Made by a program: the position numbers and the translations under genes. This document shows positions 24,493 to 36,395 of a stretch of DNA of 64,000 bases, one piece after another. Source of the stretch: Populus alba (Eukaryota > Streptophyta > Magnoliopsida > Malpighiales > Salicaceae); contig NC_133300.1 in assembly GCF_005239225.2 (NCBI RefSeq), forward strand, positions 1,703,875 to 1,767,874, in the 5' to 3' direction. The notes under the pieces were generated by a model. It was not told the origin of the DNA and ran no database searches. It saw only the letters and a program-made list of their open reading frames with translations. The first letter of the stretch is position 1. Every line of letters starts with the position of its first letter.

Positions 24493-25895
24493 TCAAAAAA
24501 CACCGATTCGACAACCAGAAACAGCAGTTCGAAGCTACGTTGTTCCATCATTCTGTAACTTTTCTTTAGAGCATTAAATCCAGGCAAGGACGGAGCTAAT
24601 TTTTTTCTTTTATTTTGAGCTATTAAATAAATATATAAAATTTTTGTTAAGATTAATTATTATCTTATATATATGAATTTTTAAGATTAACAGTAAATTT
24701 TTAATTCAAATATACTACCAAAAAAATTTAAAAATAAACTTGAAAATACATAAAATTAAAGTGAAAGTAAAAATAAATTCACTATTAAAATTAGATTATT
24801 TGAAGTTTTGTTAAATATAATTTATCTATAATTGAATTTGAATCGATATTGTAATAACTTCTCAACCGAGATAAAATAACAATCTCATGTTAACTAGAAA
24901 ACAAAGTAATTAAATTTTTTCCCTCTCTCAATTCCTTCTTCCTTCACTTGATTCTTCCTTAGAGTAGTGTTTTATAAGTTGGACTTTGTAAATTTATAAG
25001 GTTATTCTCTCACTTTTCTTATTTGTTTTTCCTTGGATATTTTTTTTGTTTTTCCATTTCTTTTCTCTCTTTCTCTCTCGCCTTTTTTTTTTTCTTTTTC
25101 TATTATGCTTCTGCCCAGTTGGCAACATATAAAAGGAAGGAAGAGTTGATTTGTTTTATTTTTTTAATGGAAAATAATTATTTTACCCTTAATGAGTCGT
25201 TTTGCTTTTATTTGACGGTTTTTTTTTTGTTAGCACTATTAAGCCCTGTTCATCCTAAAATTTTAACCAAATTTTATTAAATATATTTTAAGATCTCTTG
25301 TAAAATTTAAGCTTAATCTGATGGTCGGATTGAAAATTACGTCCAATAATATAAAACTAGTTAAATTGTGATTTTTCATCAAATTTCTGAATTTCTTCAA
25401 AAATTATGAAATTTTAACCCAAGCTAAAATATCATATTAGAAGGCTCAACGTAAATTTTTTAAATATTTTAATAACTTAATCGAGAATTATAAAATTTTT
25501 TTTATATATAAAATTAGTCAAAAAATATTAATAAAATCTTAATACAAGAGCCCACCCAAACCTTTTACATGCCTTCACCCCTGGTTGTAGTGCTATCAAA
25601 TGGTGCATTTTTTGCACCTTGATAAGCTCAAGCTGTCGTATAATATCGGCCAGGTAATCAGTCTGTAGAGATTAAAACATGCATGGTTTGGCGAGGTCCT
25701 AGCATGATGAGTGAGAGAGGTGGTAAAGGGCTTGAGATAGAAGGCATCATCACCAACAATTGTGAACATATGGTTGGCTATAGTTAAGAAAAGGAACTGA
25801 GTGGCTGCAACATTGATGACTCGGAAGAGGTTTGAATCACCAGAATTTTATGAGTTTTTTTTTTTTATTATTGTTATCCTACCTGGGCTACCAGC
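24493..25895. other. AT-rich intergenic spacer with retroelement-like lines
   Basis: Contains T-rich tracts (24,900-25,120) and a patch at 25,250-25,560 with CTGATGGTCGGATTGAAAAT, a style seen in dispersed plant retroelements. No gene seen. Confidence 0.4.
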
Positions 25896-25907
25896 CCAAC
25901 GGAGCCT

Positions 25908-26370
25908 TTTTTTTTGAAAGATGTGTATATTATATAAGCGTCAAAGTCTGACGGGAATAGAACAAAAGCTACGCAATATCTTAATATGGCATAAAGTCAT
26001 ATGAAGGATAAAGCGCAACTTAAGATAAACCAAAGCAAAGAAAACCATACAAAATCCATCCAAATGAGCTGAAACTAAACATTCCTCAACAAAACAAAAC
26101 AGAAAATACTCAAAGACATAATGGGAGAAGAAACAATAGCAAGCCCATAGAAAAATGGTGGATTCAAAGCCAGGCAACAAATTCACTTGATCTCCGCACT
26201 CCTTGCTTAGCCAAACCATCTGCCATGCAATTACTTTCACGAAAGATATGAGAGAAGGTGATTGAAACAAAATATGCTTTCAGTCTATTAACATAGGAGA
26301 ACAAATTATGATGCTTCCAGTAACGACTGAGAGGATTATTCATCCAGCGAAAGGCTCCGCCTTGTGAAAA
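25908..26370 (-). mobile_element. 5'-truncated LINE (RNase H tail and 3' UTR) with 12-bp target duplication
   Basis: On the minus strand, 26,275-26,212 encodes the end of a LINE RNase H domain (FRESNCMADGLAKQGV ... EFVAWL stop). A 3' UTR and a short A tail (T run at 25,908) follow. CCAACGGAGCCT flanks both sides (25,896-25,907 and 26,371-26,382), which fixes the insertion. The next bases on the right contain two copies of AAGGCTCCGCC, probably local filler. Confidence 0.85.
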
Positions 26371-26589
26371 CCAACGGAGCCTTGTGAAAGGCTCCGCCCT
26401 TGGCTTCAGGGTTATCTCTAAAGCACTGATGGAAGCCAGGTTTCAGTGAAAAAACAAAGACTCCTGTCACGTCTAAGTGAGGAAAGGAGTGAAAAATACC
26501 AATAATACGACTAGCCATCTAATCGCCGACCAGCTAAGCACTCCACGCTCTGCAGACGACGCATATCTCCTGACAAAATAATTACTCAC

Positions 26590-26785
26590 TTGTGTTTTTT
26601 ATTTTAATTTACACGGGTATTCGAGCCAGCTTGCATGCATCACGACTAATCTCACAGTCCACTGAACATCCTGCAAATCCAGTGAGCATGTAAAGCACCG
26701 CGGGGTGACAGACATGCACAATGAAATTTGAACCATGGTATGAAAGAAGGGAACAAGCCTCTTCCACCACTAAGCCAAGACCTCA
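26590..26785 (-). mobile_element. tRNA-derived SINE
   Basis: Read on the minus strand, 26,777-26,767 is TGGCTTAGTGG, a perfect match to the polymerase III A box (TGGCNNAGTGG). 33 bases on, 26,734-26,723 is GGTTCAAATTTC, close to the B box (GGTTCGANNCC). A tRNA-unrelated body follows, ending in an A/T-rich tail near 26,590. This is the layout of plant tRNA-derived SINEs, including those described for Salicaceae. The target duplication was not resolved. Confidence 0.75.
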
Positions 26786-27377
26786 AGTGCGCTTGCGTTT
26801 TCTTTTGCTTTGCCGTGTGGTTGAGGGAACCGTGTAAAAACATAATTTCTTTAATTTCTTTTTGTTACAGGCTTGGATCATAGTTTGTTAATTATCTGTG
26901 GAACATTCATGTTGGGGTAGTTGATTCCCCGGTAAAGATGTGTTTGGTACAAGAGATTGTGACTGGAAAAAATATAATAAAAAAATAAAAAAATAAAAAA
27001 TAATTTGAAATAAATAAAAAATAACAAAACTATTCGATCTCAAGTCAAACAGGAACTATATAAATAACTCCCGAGTTACAAGAATTAGAACCTCCCAAGG
27101 GATTTCAACCACTGATAGGGCTTACATTATTCCTGCTTTGATTCAAAGTCGCAATATTTATTAATACATGATACAACGAAGCATCAAGAAACCTGGCACA
27201 TCACAGAGCTATGAAAGCCCTCGTAAACAACACTAATGAAACAACAAAAACACGTTTATTTCCGTACATTATTAGAGCATACAATTAAGAACAACATAAT
27301 GAACAAAGCATCGACGCAGTGACATTGTATCCATGGATATTTTAGAGATAAGACAACTTATTTCTTCCAATAAGAAG
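26786..27377. other. Spacer downstream of the lectin gene
   Basis: Mixed-composition sequence with an A-rich stretch at 26,965-27,020. The part next to 27,377 is probably the lectin 3' UTR. No independent gene seen. Confidence 0.45.
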
Positions 27378-29810
27378 TTAGATTGTCGTCTGTGGTTTGA
27401 CAAAGATGCCAATGGCGTCAAGGTAGTCTCCAGCTCTTCCATGGAATCCAACTACCGCATTATTATTTATCGGGATGGAGAAAGGCGTGCCAGAACCTGT
27501 TCCAAAAGGTCCATAAGTAGTCCTATTTGTAGTAAATGACAGCGATGTGATCGTCAATAAAGAGCTGAAATTGCCATATGTCCCACTTATGGATGTCAAT
27601 TGTTCAGAAGGCCAGTTAATAAGAACCTGCAAATAATGCAAAGCAAAATAGATATATTTCATTTAGTAGTTTATGAACCATAAGTTCCTTGTTGTAAGCT
27701 GCAGGGTCTACAATATAATTTTCAATTGCTTGTTTCAATAATTATTTTCCATACATGAAACAATAGTCCTAAATAAAACAATATTTTCTATCGAAAAAAC
27801 TTGACACGCCAAGGGGGGGGGGTACTTACAGTTTTCCTTTCACCAATATCATTAGGGTGTTTGCCTCCGAATGTTGCAGAATCCAAGTCAGTAGTGTCCC
27901 GGAAAGATATAGACTTAATGTTTGATCCTACATTGATGACTATCTGGCTTATACCTCGATTTGTAATGTAACTCCATGGATCCCCACCTCGGCCTCCCCA
28001 TGGACCTATTGAAATAGTTCCTTCTATGTCCCCCTGCATCATTACCAATAACCACTGTTACTGAGTTTTTTTTTTTTTTTTTGGTTCTAACTGGAATTCA
28101 AACTACCCTTCAAATTATTAAAAAAAAAAAAAAAAACTTTACAGGTTTCACATGGATGCCGATTGCATCAAGGTAGTAGCCTCCTCTTCCATGAAATCCA
28201 ATCACGACCGAACCTTCAATTGGTACGGAGAAAGAAGTGCCGGTAGCAGTTCCGAAAGGTCCACGTGTAGTGAGATTAGTGATGAATGATAGTGATGTGA
28301 TCACCACCATTCCAGCATAATCTCCATATGTCCCAGTTATGGATTTTAGATACTCTGAAAGCCCATCGATCTCGATCTACGCAGAAGTTGCATCATAGAA
28401 TATAGTATTAGCTTAGCTAAATAAGGAAATGCTTCATTTGATTTGCTATCCTATGCAAGCCATAAATGCCATACTCACTCTTCTTTCTTCACCAGTGTCA
28501 TTAGCATTTTTGCCGCCAAATTTTCCATACTCTTGGCCATTGCCGTCTTTGAAAGAGAGGGACTTGATATTGGCTCCTTCATGAACAATTATCTCTTTTA
28601 TCCAGCTTCCCACCCTAAAACTAAAAGGATCTCCACCCGGACCACCCCATTGCCCAGCTGAAATGCTTCCATGCGAATCTGCCTGCACGGAAAGCAATAG
28701 TCATAGTCAATTATTTCTGTTGTTACTAGCCATATGGCTCGACTCACCGGCACTGCAACACTTGGCGAATGTCTCAAAAGGATACATGTCTGATAAATAC
28801 TAGACGAGGCTGTAAAATGTCACAGCAAAATGGCGTACTGATATATAGAAGAGGACGCTAGCTTAAAACAAAACAATATTCATAAAATCCATATATATTC
28901 AACCAAAGAGAAGTGAAACCTTAAGACTCAGACGAGGACGCATACTTAAAAACAAAACAAGCGACAATAATAACCATATATTTACTGATAAATATAGTTG
29001 AATGAACTTACCGGTGGCACAAAAATACCAAGTGCATCAAGGTAGTAACCACATCTCCCATGGAAGCCAACCACGTGCTTTCTGCTATCGGGATAGAGAA
29101 AGTTCCACCAGGAGCTGTTCCAAAAGGTTCATATGTGGTGAGATTTGTAATGAACGATAGGGAAGTGATCACTAATTGTCCTTCGTACTTTCCATAAGTT
29201 CCGCTTATAGATTTCAAATGCTCTTAAGGCCATTGGATCTCAATCTATACAAAACACAACGCGCGCATAAAATAGAAGGTAAGTGCTGCTGATCTATTAA
29301 TATTTTTATTTATTTTTTTAAAGGCAGAACGTATTAAAATTATAAAGGGAAATGAAGTACACAAACATTCAGCAAGAAAAAGAGATAAAAAGGATAAAAG
29401 AACCCAAAAAGAAAAACATAACAGACAGATTATAAAGGATCTACAAAAATGGTACGAATTCAGTAATACGATTTTGCCAATCCATCAGCTATGGAATTAG
29501 CCTCCCTGTAAATGTATTAATATATGAATAGCTAAGTCACCTTTTTCTCTTCACCCCTGTCATTAGGATCGTTGCCCCTGCCACCGAATGTCCCAGAAAC
29601 CAGGCCACTGGCATCTTTGAAGGAAATGGACTTGATATTTCCTTCGACACCGCTTGCCCTGTAACTCCAGTGGTCGCCACCTAAACCTCCCCATGGTCCT
29701 AATGAAATGATTCCTTCCAAGAATGCCTGAGCACAAACCAGTAGTCATCATCAAAACACATGTATCTATTAGCATTGGATGGAAATGTAAGTTAGATAGT
29801 TTCATACCAT
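27378..29810 (-). pseudogene. Three-domain jacalin-related lectin (mannose-type), first domain damaged
   Basis: Minus-strand exons: 29,810-29,808 (ATG only), 29,726-29,539, 29,244-29,012, 28,682-28,479, 28,376-28,143, 28,033-27,830, 27,627-27,378 (stop). Each jacalin domain uses two exons; starts read [32 protein letters not shown] and ISIGPWGGRGGDPWSY. Domain ends read [19 protein letters not shown] and [19 protein letters not shown], the carbohydrate-binding loop with conserved Gly-Tyr/Asp-Leu-Asp. No signal peptide, as usual for cytosolic mannose-specific relatives. Coding length sums to 1316, one short of 439 codons. In domain 1, exon 3 has CCT-TAA where Glu is expected (29,226 region) and lacks one base near 29,078. 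Domains 2 and 3 are intact. As read it is a pseudogene unless domain 1 is bypassed. Confidence 0.88.
29295..29523 (-). mobile_element. 5'-truncated LINE in a lectin intron, 9-bp target duplication
   Basis: Minus strand: YREANSIADGLAKS, the end of a LINE RNase H domain, then a short 3' UTR and an A-rich tail (29,304-29,330). TATTAATAT occurs at both ends (29,295-29,303 and 29,515-29,523). It lies in intron 2 in the same orientation as the host gene and stops 16 bases short of exon 2. Confidence 0.8.
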
Positions 29811-29881
29811 TTGCTTAGACGAATCTGTTGAATGTTGGAATGTATGTGTCCTTTATGTGGTTAATGCAATTGTGTAGGAGG

Positions 29882-29887
29882 TATATA
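29882..29887 (-). promoter_or_regulatory. TATA box of the lectin gene
   Basis: Minus strand reads CTGTATATACC about 75 bases upstream of the ATG-only first exon. Spacing fits a short 5' UTR. Confidence 0.55.
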
Positions 29888-30404
29888 CAGACAGATTAGA
29901 TACGGAGGGGGGTATATATATTTGTTTATTTCAAATATCCAAACAATGAGGAAAAAAACAAAATTATCATACCGGAAGAAAAACGTGCAATATAAACTAA
30001 AATAATGCAATCCAATAAGTGAACACTTTTAGAGCTTTTTAAAAAAATACAGACAAAATTAATTATAATTCTGTATATAATTGACAACATGAATAATGGT
30101 AATTTATAAATGAATAGTTCTAGAGTCTTATAAAATATACCGATAAAATTAATCCATAAATGATATCATCTGTAATTAACATAAATGAATATTGTTAGAA
30201 AAAAAAAAACAAGTTACTAATGAGTTTACAAATAGATTTTAACAAACGAAAGTATTGACGAAATGTTTTACTAATGGTATTTAATCCATAGGTGATATTA
30301 TTTGTAATTAACATAATGTCGTCTGTGTAAATGATATATCATTATACTTTTTTGTTTTTTCTTAATTTTCTATTAATTATGGAAAAAAAAAATAGATATC
30401 TAGC
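29888..30404. other. Upstream region of the lectin gene
   Basis: AT-rich, with related lines repeated at about 130-base spacing (GATATCATCTGTAATTAACATAA and a later variant), pointing to a degenerate short repeat. No gene seen. Confidence 0.45.
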
Positions 30405-32517
30405 ATTGTGTTCTTTTAGGGGAAAATGTCTTGTCTAAGGAGTCACCACCTAGTATTATGGTTACTAAAAATCTTAACTAGTCAATATAGATTCTATGAT
30501 TCGGGAGTGGTTACGTAAAATGGAAGATATTATCACCCTTAAACGTTTTGCCTAAGGCAAATTGTATTGGTGGTTTTGTCTTCAATGGCTAAACATTTAT
30601 TCACTTATGCTATGATGATTTGTTTATAATATTTTTGACTTTGACGCTAATGAATATCCGAGCTCGAATAATTCTAGCTCTAGCGTTGGTAAAAAATTCA
30701 TAGCCAACAAAAAAATTAGATCAATATTTTTTTATTTCCCACTCTAACACCATTAAATAAATAAATAAAAATAAATTTATTTTTATGAATGCACATATAT
30801 TTTTTTTATTTTCTAGCTAAATAAAATAAAATATAATGAATAAAAATAATATAAAATTTAAACCAGTATTTTTATTCCTGACTCTAACGTCAGTGAATAA
30901 AACCAAAAAAATTTTACATTATTTTTATTCATGCACACATATTTTTTTATTTTTTCTACTTTTTTTTATTTTTTATTTTTTTTATTTTTTATATATTTTT
31001 TTTATTTATGTTTTTGAGCTGATCTCTATACAGCCCAGCCAGGTCACTAGCACAAGCCAGAGACCTGCTGGGCTAAGTCCTGCACGCATGAATTAAATTC
31101 ACGTGTGCTGCACCGTGCGAAAATTAAATTACCTATGCATAGTGTTTACAAACACAATATGCAGAGAATGAAAGGAGAAAGGAAAGAGCATACCTACTTC
31201 GGGAGGCGAAGATGCTTACAGCGCTGATGGATTCTCTCCTATTGCTGCCCTTTATCTTCCTTTTATGTTCACTTGTCTGCGTGCTCCTTTTGTTTGTTCA
31301 GCGGCTTTTGAAACCGAGAAGATGATGAAGAGGCCGGCTTGCTGGGAATTTGTTTTGATTCTGGGTTTTCGTTGTTTGCAGGGACGAAGGCGGTGGCAGA
31401 GCCAATACTCGTCTCTGTGTATTATTTCTCTGGATTTATACTATGTTTTTCCTCTATTCTTTTTTCCGGTTTCTGGTTTTTCATCTAGGTTTTTTTTGTT
31501 CCTCCCCTTTGGTTTGGAGTGTGTAGCTGGAGAGGAATAATTAGGCTGACAAACGCTTGCAGCTTCTCTGCACTTCCTTGCGTTTTGAGAGCAAAGGCAA
31601 AGCAGGAATGCTGTCGTTTTGCTCTCTCCCCGTTTTTCTGTTTTTAGACCCCTTCTCTATTTTCGTTCGTGCTAATCCTTGGCCCCTCGGTTCTGCCCTC
31701 AGTTTTTTTCTTTTTCTCCCGTTCGTTGCTTTTTTTTTTCCTCCCGCACTCTCTCATCTTCTCTGGCTTTATAGCCAGAGAATACCAAACATTTAAAACG
31801 GCCTCCCTTTACTCCAGTAACGGCTCCTGAGGAGGAAGACGAAGAAGGCGATTGACAAATTCTAAAACGGCGCTGTTTGTGTGGTGGGAATATCCATTTT
31901 CAATCTGGTCACTGAAGATCTGAAATCATGTAAACAAGTCCCTGGGTAAATTGTAATTGAATCCCTGTATTTCGGCTCCATTTTAAAGCTGGTCCTTGGA
32001 TTTCAAGTTTTGCAATTTGGACCCCAATTAAACTCCAAACTTTGATATTTATTCAATTAAGTCCCTGATTTCATTAATTTAATTAAATCCAAAATCCAAT
32101 TAAGTCTCAAAACTTATCAATTCTCCAATTAAATCCTTGATTGGATGAATTAAATTAATTTCAAGTTTAATTAAGTCTCAAAACTTAATCAATTCTCCAA
32201 TTAAACCTTTGATTGGATTGATTAAATTAATTCCAAGCTCAATATTTAAATCTAAAAATTTATCTATTCTCTCAATTAAATCTTTAATTGGATTAATTAA
32301 ATTAATTCCAAGCTTAATTACATTAATTTAAAAGTTTAACTAAACCCTAAAACTTTCAATCATCTTGCCCTTAACCCAAATTTTAATTCATTCTTCATTT
32401 ATTTCATTTTACTTGTTTTTTCATCATTATTACTTTTTTTTCCATCATTTTTTTCAGTAAATAAAATAATAATAATAATTAAAATAAAATGGTTAAAAAT
32501 TGGGTAATGACAATTGT
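30405..32517 (-). mobile_element. Probable solo LTR of an Ogre-like gypsy element
   Basis: The block has the LTR landmarks in the same order as 57,088-59,731: GGAGTCACCACCTAGTATT near the left end, a CT-rich zone, AAACGGC patches, long AATTAAGTCCCTGATT lines, and AAATTGGGTAATGACA at the right end (compare AAATGGGTTACAACA at 59.73 kb). ATTGT flanks both sides (30,405-30,409 and 32,513-32,517). No internal region is attached, so it looks like a solo LTR of about 2.1 kb. The left terminus has lost the expected TGT. Confidence 0.65.
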
Positions 32518-32863
32518 AAGTTATTATAATATTAATATTATTAAAAAAAAATATTAATGTTGAGGTTTATTTGTACATAAATATTTTGAGCAAGAAAAGG
32601 TCTGATTATTCTAATGAGGTCTTTCATGAGGGGGTAACCATATCTCTAAGAAGAGGTTAATTTTGATTATTTTGTAAGAACTTCGACACCTCTAATTTAT
32701 GCAACTTCCCGCTTGTTGTTTTTTTTTTTTTTAAAAAAACAAAAATATGAGCTCTTAACTAACTAAATTTACCAGGTGAAAGATGATAATAATATTATTT
32801 AATTATTTCATACTTCAGAACTGACAAGTACGTACCTCTGAAACCAACTTATTTTGTTCGGCC

Positions 32864-33248
32864 CATAGTTTTAAGACCCGGCCTGGTGGTCGGCCCGGTC
32901 CAAGGACCGGGTTCCGGGTTTTGACCGGGTTACCGGGTCTCGACCGGGTCAGCCGGGTCAAAATTTATTTTTTTAATTTTAAAAAAAAATCAAAATGACG
33001 TTGTTTTAGCAAAAAAAAAAAACAAAAAAAACAAAAGTCAACAGGTTTGCGGCCGGGTCTTGACTGGGTCAACCGGGTCCCGGGTCGACCCGCCGGGTTG
33101 ACCGGGTCTGGCCGGGCCAATTCCCAAGTGGGTTTTGGCTTCCACCCGGACCGGTCCCATGCCCGGGTCGGCCGGGTCCCGGGTCGACCCGCCGGGCCGG
33201 TCGGGTCCCGGGTCGACCCGCCGGGCCGGTCCGGGTTTTAAAACTATG
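32864..33248. mobile_element. GC-rich MITE, hAT-like (8-bp target duplication)
   Basis: Terminal inverted repeats CATAGTTTTAAGACCCGG (left) and CCGGGTTTTAAAACTATG (right). Flanks are GTTCGGCC (32,856-32,863) and GTTTGGCC (33,249-33,256), an 8-bp duplication with a single C/T difference. The interior is built of CCGGGTC/GACCCGG units, so it is highly self-complementary and far more GC-rich than its neighbourhood. No protein is encoded; frames through it are artefacts of the repeat. Confidence 0.82.
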
Positions 33249-33256
33249 GTTTGGCC

Positions 33257-33851
33257 CTTATTCATCATGACATGACATTATTAATTGTAGCAACCTTAAT
33301 AAACACGTTACATAATTTACTTAGGAATATATCTTTTTCACTATGTAAAAACATCTCTTGCTGACAAATATTTCGGGTTCATGTGAACACAAGTGTTCAT
33401 AATCAACTATAAGCGGTGGTATCGATTGGTTGATTGGAAAAACATTATGGCTTGTGCTCCCATATTTTGATAGCCAACTTTATTGGCTTAAAAATGTAGG
33501 TGTCGTGGAGGATACAAGCCATAAATTTGTGGTCCTTCTCCTTGTTTTTCCAAGGTGACATTGCAAGTACCATGCATCATGTAACAATAATTATTTATTA
33601 GCACTGTACGCGGTGGGCTACATGGATGGTTCCAAGTCGATGATCATATTTTATTAGTGGTACTGCGTAGAAGACTAAGCAGGGTGGTGAATTCTTAAGA
33701 TTCTTTTTCTTCATTACTACACTAGAAAGTTCATTGCATCTACTACTACTGTACAATAAGTAGTCACCCAACATGTTAGGTGTGAACATTTATGATTTGA
33801 TTTGAGATATTGGTTTAAATTTAAAATAATGCTCCTATGAAAATACCATTT
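33257..33851. other. Intergenic spacer
   Basis: Moderately AT-rich. No coding or repeat signal that I can support. Confidence 0.4.
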
Positions 33852-35690
33852 TGTTAATACTAAAGTTAGCACTCATGCTTCACTAAGTTAAGTAAAGCAC
33901 TCTTGAGAGTGTTAAATAATATTTATGTAGTCTTATTTATTAAGGGTAGAATAAAATTTTCAATTTAACCTATATATAGTTTTTTTATATTTAGGTTAAC
34001 ACTAAGCACTCATAATAAACAGATTATTGAGAATTCTAGCCTTCTTTTTGTGTTTGATCTTAATTATTTTAACATGATATCAGAGCTAGTTTTATGAAAC
34101 GAGGTTTAATCCCAAACACAACTTTCGTGGATCCAACTGAAGTTGGTTGGGGTTTGGCAGAGGGTAGCGCTCCCTTGCACAGATTCAGGGCAGAGCCTGG
34201 AAATGTTTTTTTGTGATATTTTGTCTTCCGCTTCTGCAAAATTTGGTATTTCATCTTCCCTTCAGCTTCTGCAATTTGGTATGTGCGTTCAGTTTCTGCA
34301 ATTATTTTGGTGTTTTGTCTTCCCTTTAGCTTCTGTAATTTGGTATTTGTGTTCAGTTTCTGCAAATTTTTTTTGTGTTTTGGAGTAATCATATAATTTC
34401 GAGAAGATATTTGTTTAGTTTTTGTAATCTCTGTTTAGTTTATATAATTTAGTATTTTGTTTTCCACTCCTTTTGCATTCTGGTTCTCTGTGATTGTTCA
34501 TTATGGCTACTAAAAGAGATGATTCGCTTCAGTCTGTAAGTGTGAGGTTGGATGGGAAGAACTATTCATATTGGAGCTATGTAATAAGAAAATTTTTTAA
34601 AGGTAAGAAGATGTGGGGATATGTTAATGAAACTTATGTGATACCTAAAAATACTAAAGAAGGAGATGCTGCTTCAATAGATGCATGGGAAGCAAACAAT
34701 GCAAAGATCATTACTTGGATCAATAATTATGTTGAGCATTCTATAGGTACACAATTGGTGAAGTATGAGACAACAAAGGAGGTTTGGGATCATCTACAAC
34801 GGTTATTCAGGTAATCAAATTCTGCAAAGCAGTATCAGTTAGAGAATGACATATGAGCTCTTCACCATAAGAATATGAGTATTCAGGAGTTCTATTCCGC
34901 CATGAAAGGTCTTTGGGATTAATTGGCTCTTATAAAATCGGCAGAATTAAAGGCATGTGATGCTTATATTGAGCGTAGAGAGCAGTAGTGTTGGTATAAT
35001 TTTTAACAACACTTTATAGTGATTCCGAAGGACTTAGATGTTCAATATTACATCGTTTTCTACTACCTTCTATTGACTCGGTTGTTAGTGAGTTATTGGC
35101 TAAAGAAATACGTCTTCAGTCGTATTCTGAAAAGGGTATTCTTTCTGCTTTGAATCCTTCTGTACTAGTAGTTCCCTCTAAACAATTCTCCAATCACCAT
35201 CATAAGCCTTACACAAGGGTTGGCTTCGACGAGTGCAGTTTCCATAAGCAAAAAGGTCATTGGTAGGCTCAGTGTCCTAAGTTGAGACAGCAGAATCAAG
35301 CTTAGAAGCCTGGCAGCCAGTCACAATCTAATGCTCATAGACCACCTCAGGGTTATAAACCATCACACCACAATACTGCAGCAATAGCTTCGTCAAGCTC
35401 TATTATTGATCCTAGTACTGTGGCTGAGAAATTTCAGAAGTTTCTCTCCTTGCAACCACAAGCAATGTTCGTTTCTTCTTTCATAGGTTAGCTGTCTTAG
35501 TTTCTCAAGTATGTCACATTCTGAATGGGTTTTTGATTCTAGTTCTTCACATCATATGTCTCTAGATTATTCATCTTTTACCTTTATTTCCCCTTCGCCC
35601 TTCATTCCTGTTATGACTGTTGATGACACTCTCATGCCCTTAACAGGTGTTGGTTACAGTGATGTGACCAATTAACCGTTAGAATTGCCA
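33852..35690 (+). mobile_element. Truncated Ty1/copia element: LTR, leader and decayed gag
   Basis: A candidate 5' LTR runs TGTTA (33,852) to TAACA (34,074), followed at once by TGATATCAGAGCT, a primer-site variant. The leader (34,210-34,390) has three or four degenerate copies of a CTTCTGCAATTTGGTATT unit. Gag starts about 34,503 (MATKRDDSLQSVSVRLDGKN, then NYSYWSYVIRKF and EVWDHLQRLF) and matches copia gag of the Retrotran_gag type. After 34,814 it is riddled with stops. Traces continue to the protease region (EWVFDSSSSHHMS near 35,525). The rest is missing and no 3' LTR is seen. Confidence 0.75.
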
Positions 35691-36395
35691 AAAAAATCAC
35701 CAACATAAGTATTCCGTTGGCAAAAGTGAATATATCACTACTCTACCGACCCTCTCCTCCCCTATTTCTCCTTATTCTTCCCCATCCCAATTCTCCCCTT
35801 CGAAACTGCAAACAACTAGCCCCCAAAAAACAATCTCCCTCTTCTTAGCACAAGTCATATTTCTTTGAGTTTTGTTGTCATAACATCCATGTTTTGATTT
35901 ATTATGGATTTTATCATTTTTAATTTTAACATTTAGATTTCAATTTTAAATGTCAATTTTATTGTTTTTTTAGTTATGTATTTTGTTAGTATATGTACTT
36001 GTTTTATTGCTATTTCTCAAACAAACTTGTAGTATATTAATGTATAATTTTGTACTTGTTATGTTTGTTTTAGATTTTGTAAAATTATATTTGCTTGTAA
36101 ATTGTTGAAACTTTGTTGAATTACCAAATTAACTGTGTTGTGGTGAAATAATTAATAGCTTGTTTATTGAGTCCGTTTTATTTTTTATCAATGTTATTGC
36201 AGAGTTGTAATTTCCATAAATTTATATATATAAATTTGTATGGATGTTGATAATTGATAATGAATATTTATTAGAAGTTGTAATTAGCTTGTTGGATAAT
36301 CTCGAGGTAAACCAATATTTTTGCAAATTTATTTACCTAACATAGTTAATTAATACATGTTGTCATCATAATTTTATAGAGGTTTGATAGAAGTC

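Noticed and set aside
22255..27020. Shared AAGATGTGTTTGG start at 22,255 and 26,934 as a MITE pair
   Set aside because: Only about 13 bases match and no inverted ends or duplications could be placed.
33038..33268. GC-rich open frames of Gly-Pro-Asp type
   Set aside because: Generated by CCGGGTC repeats of the MITE.
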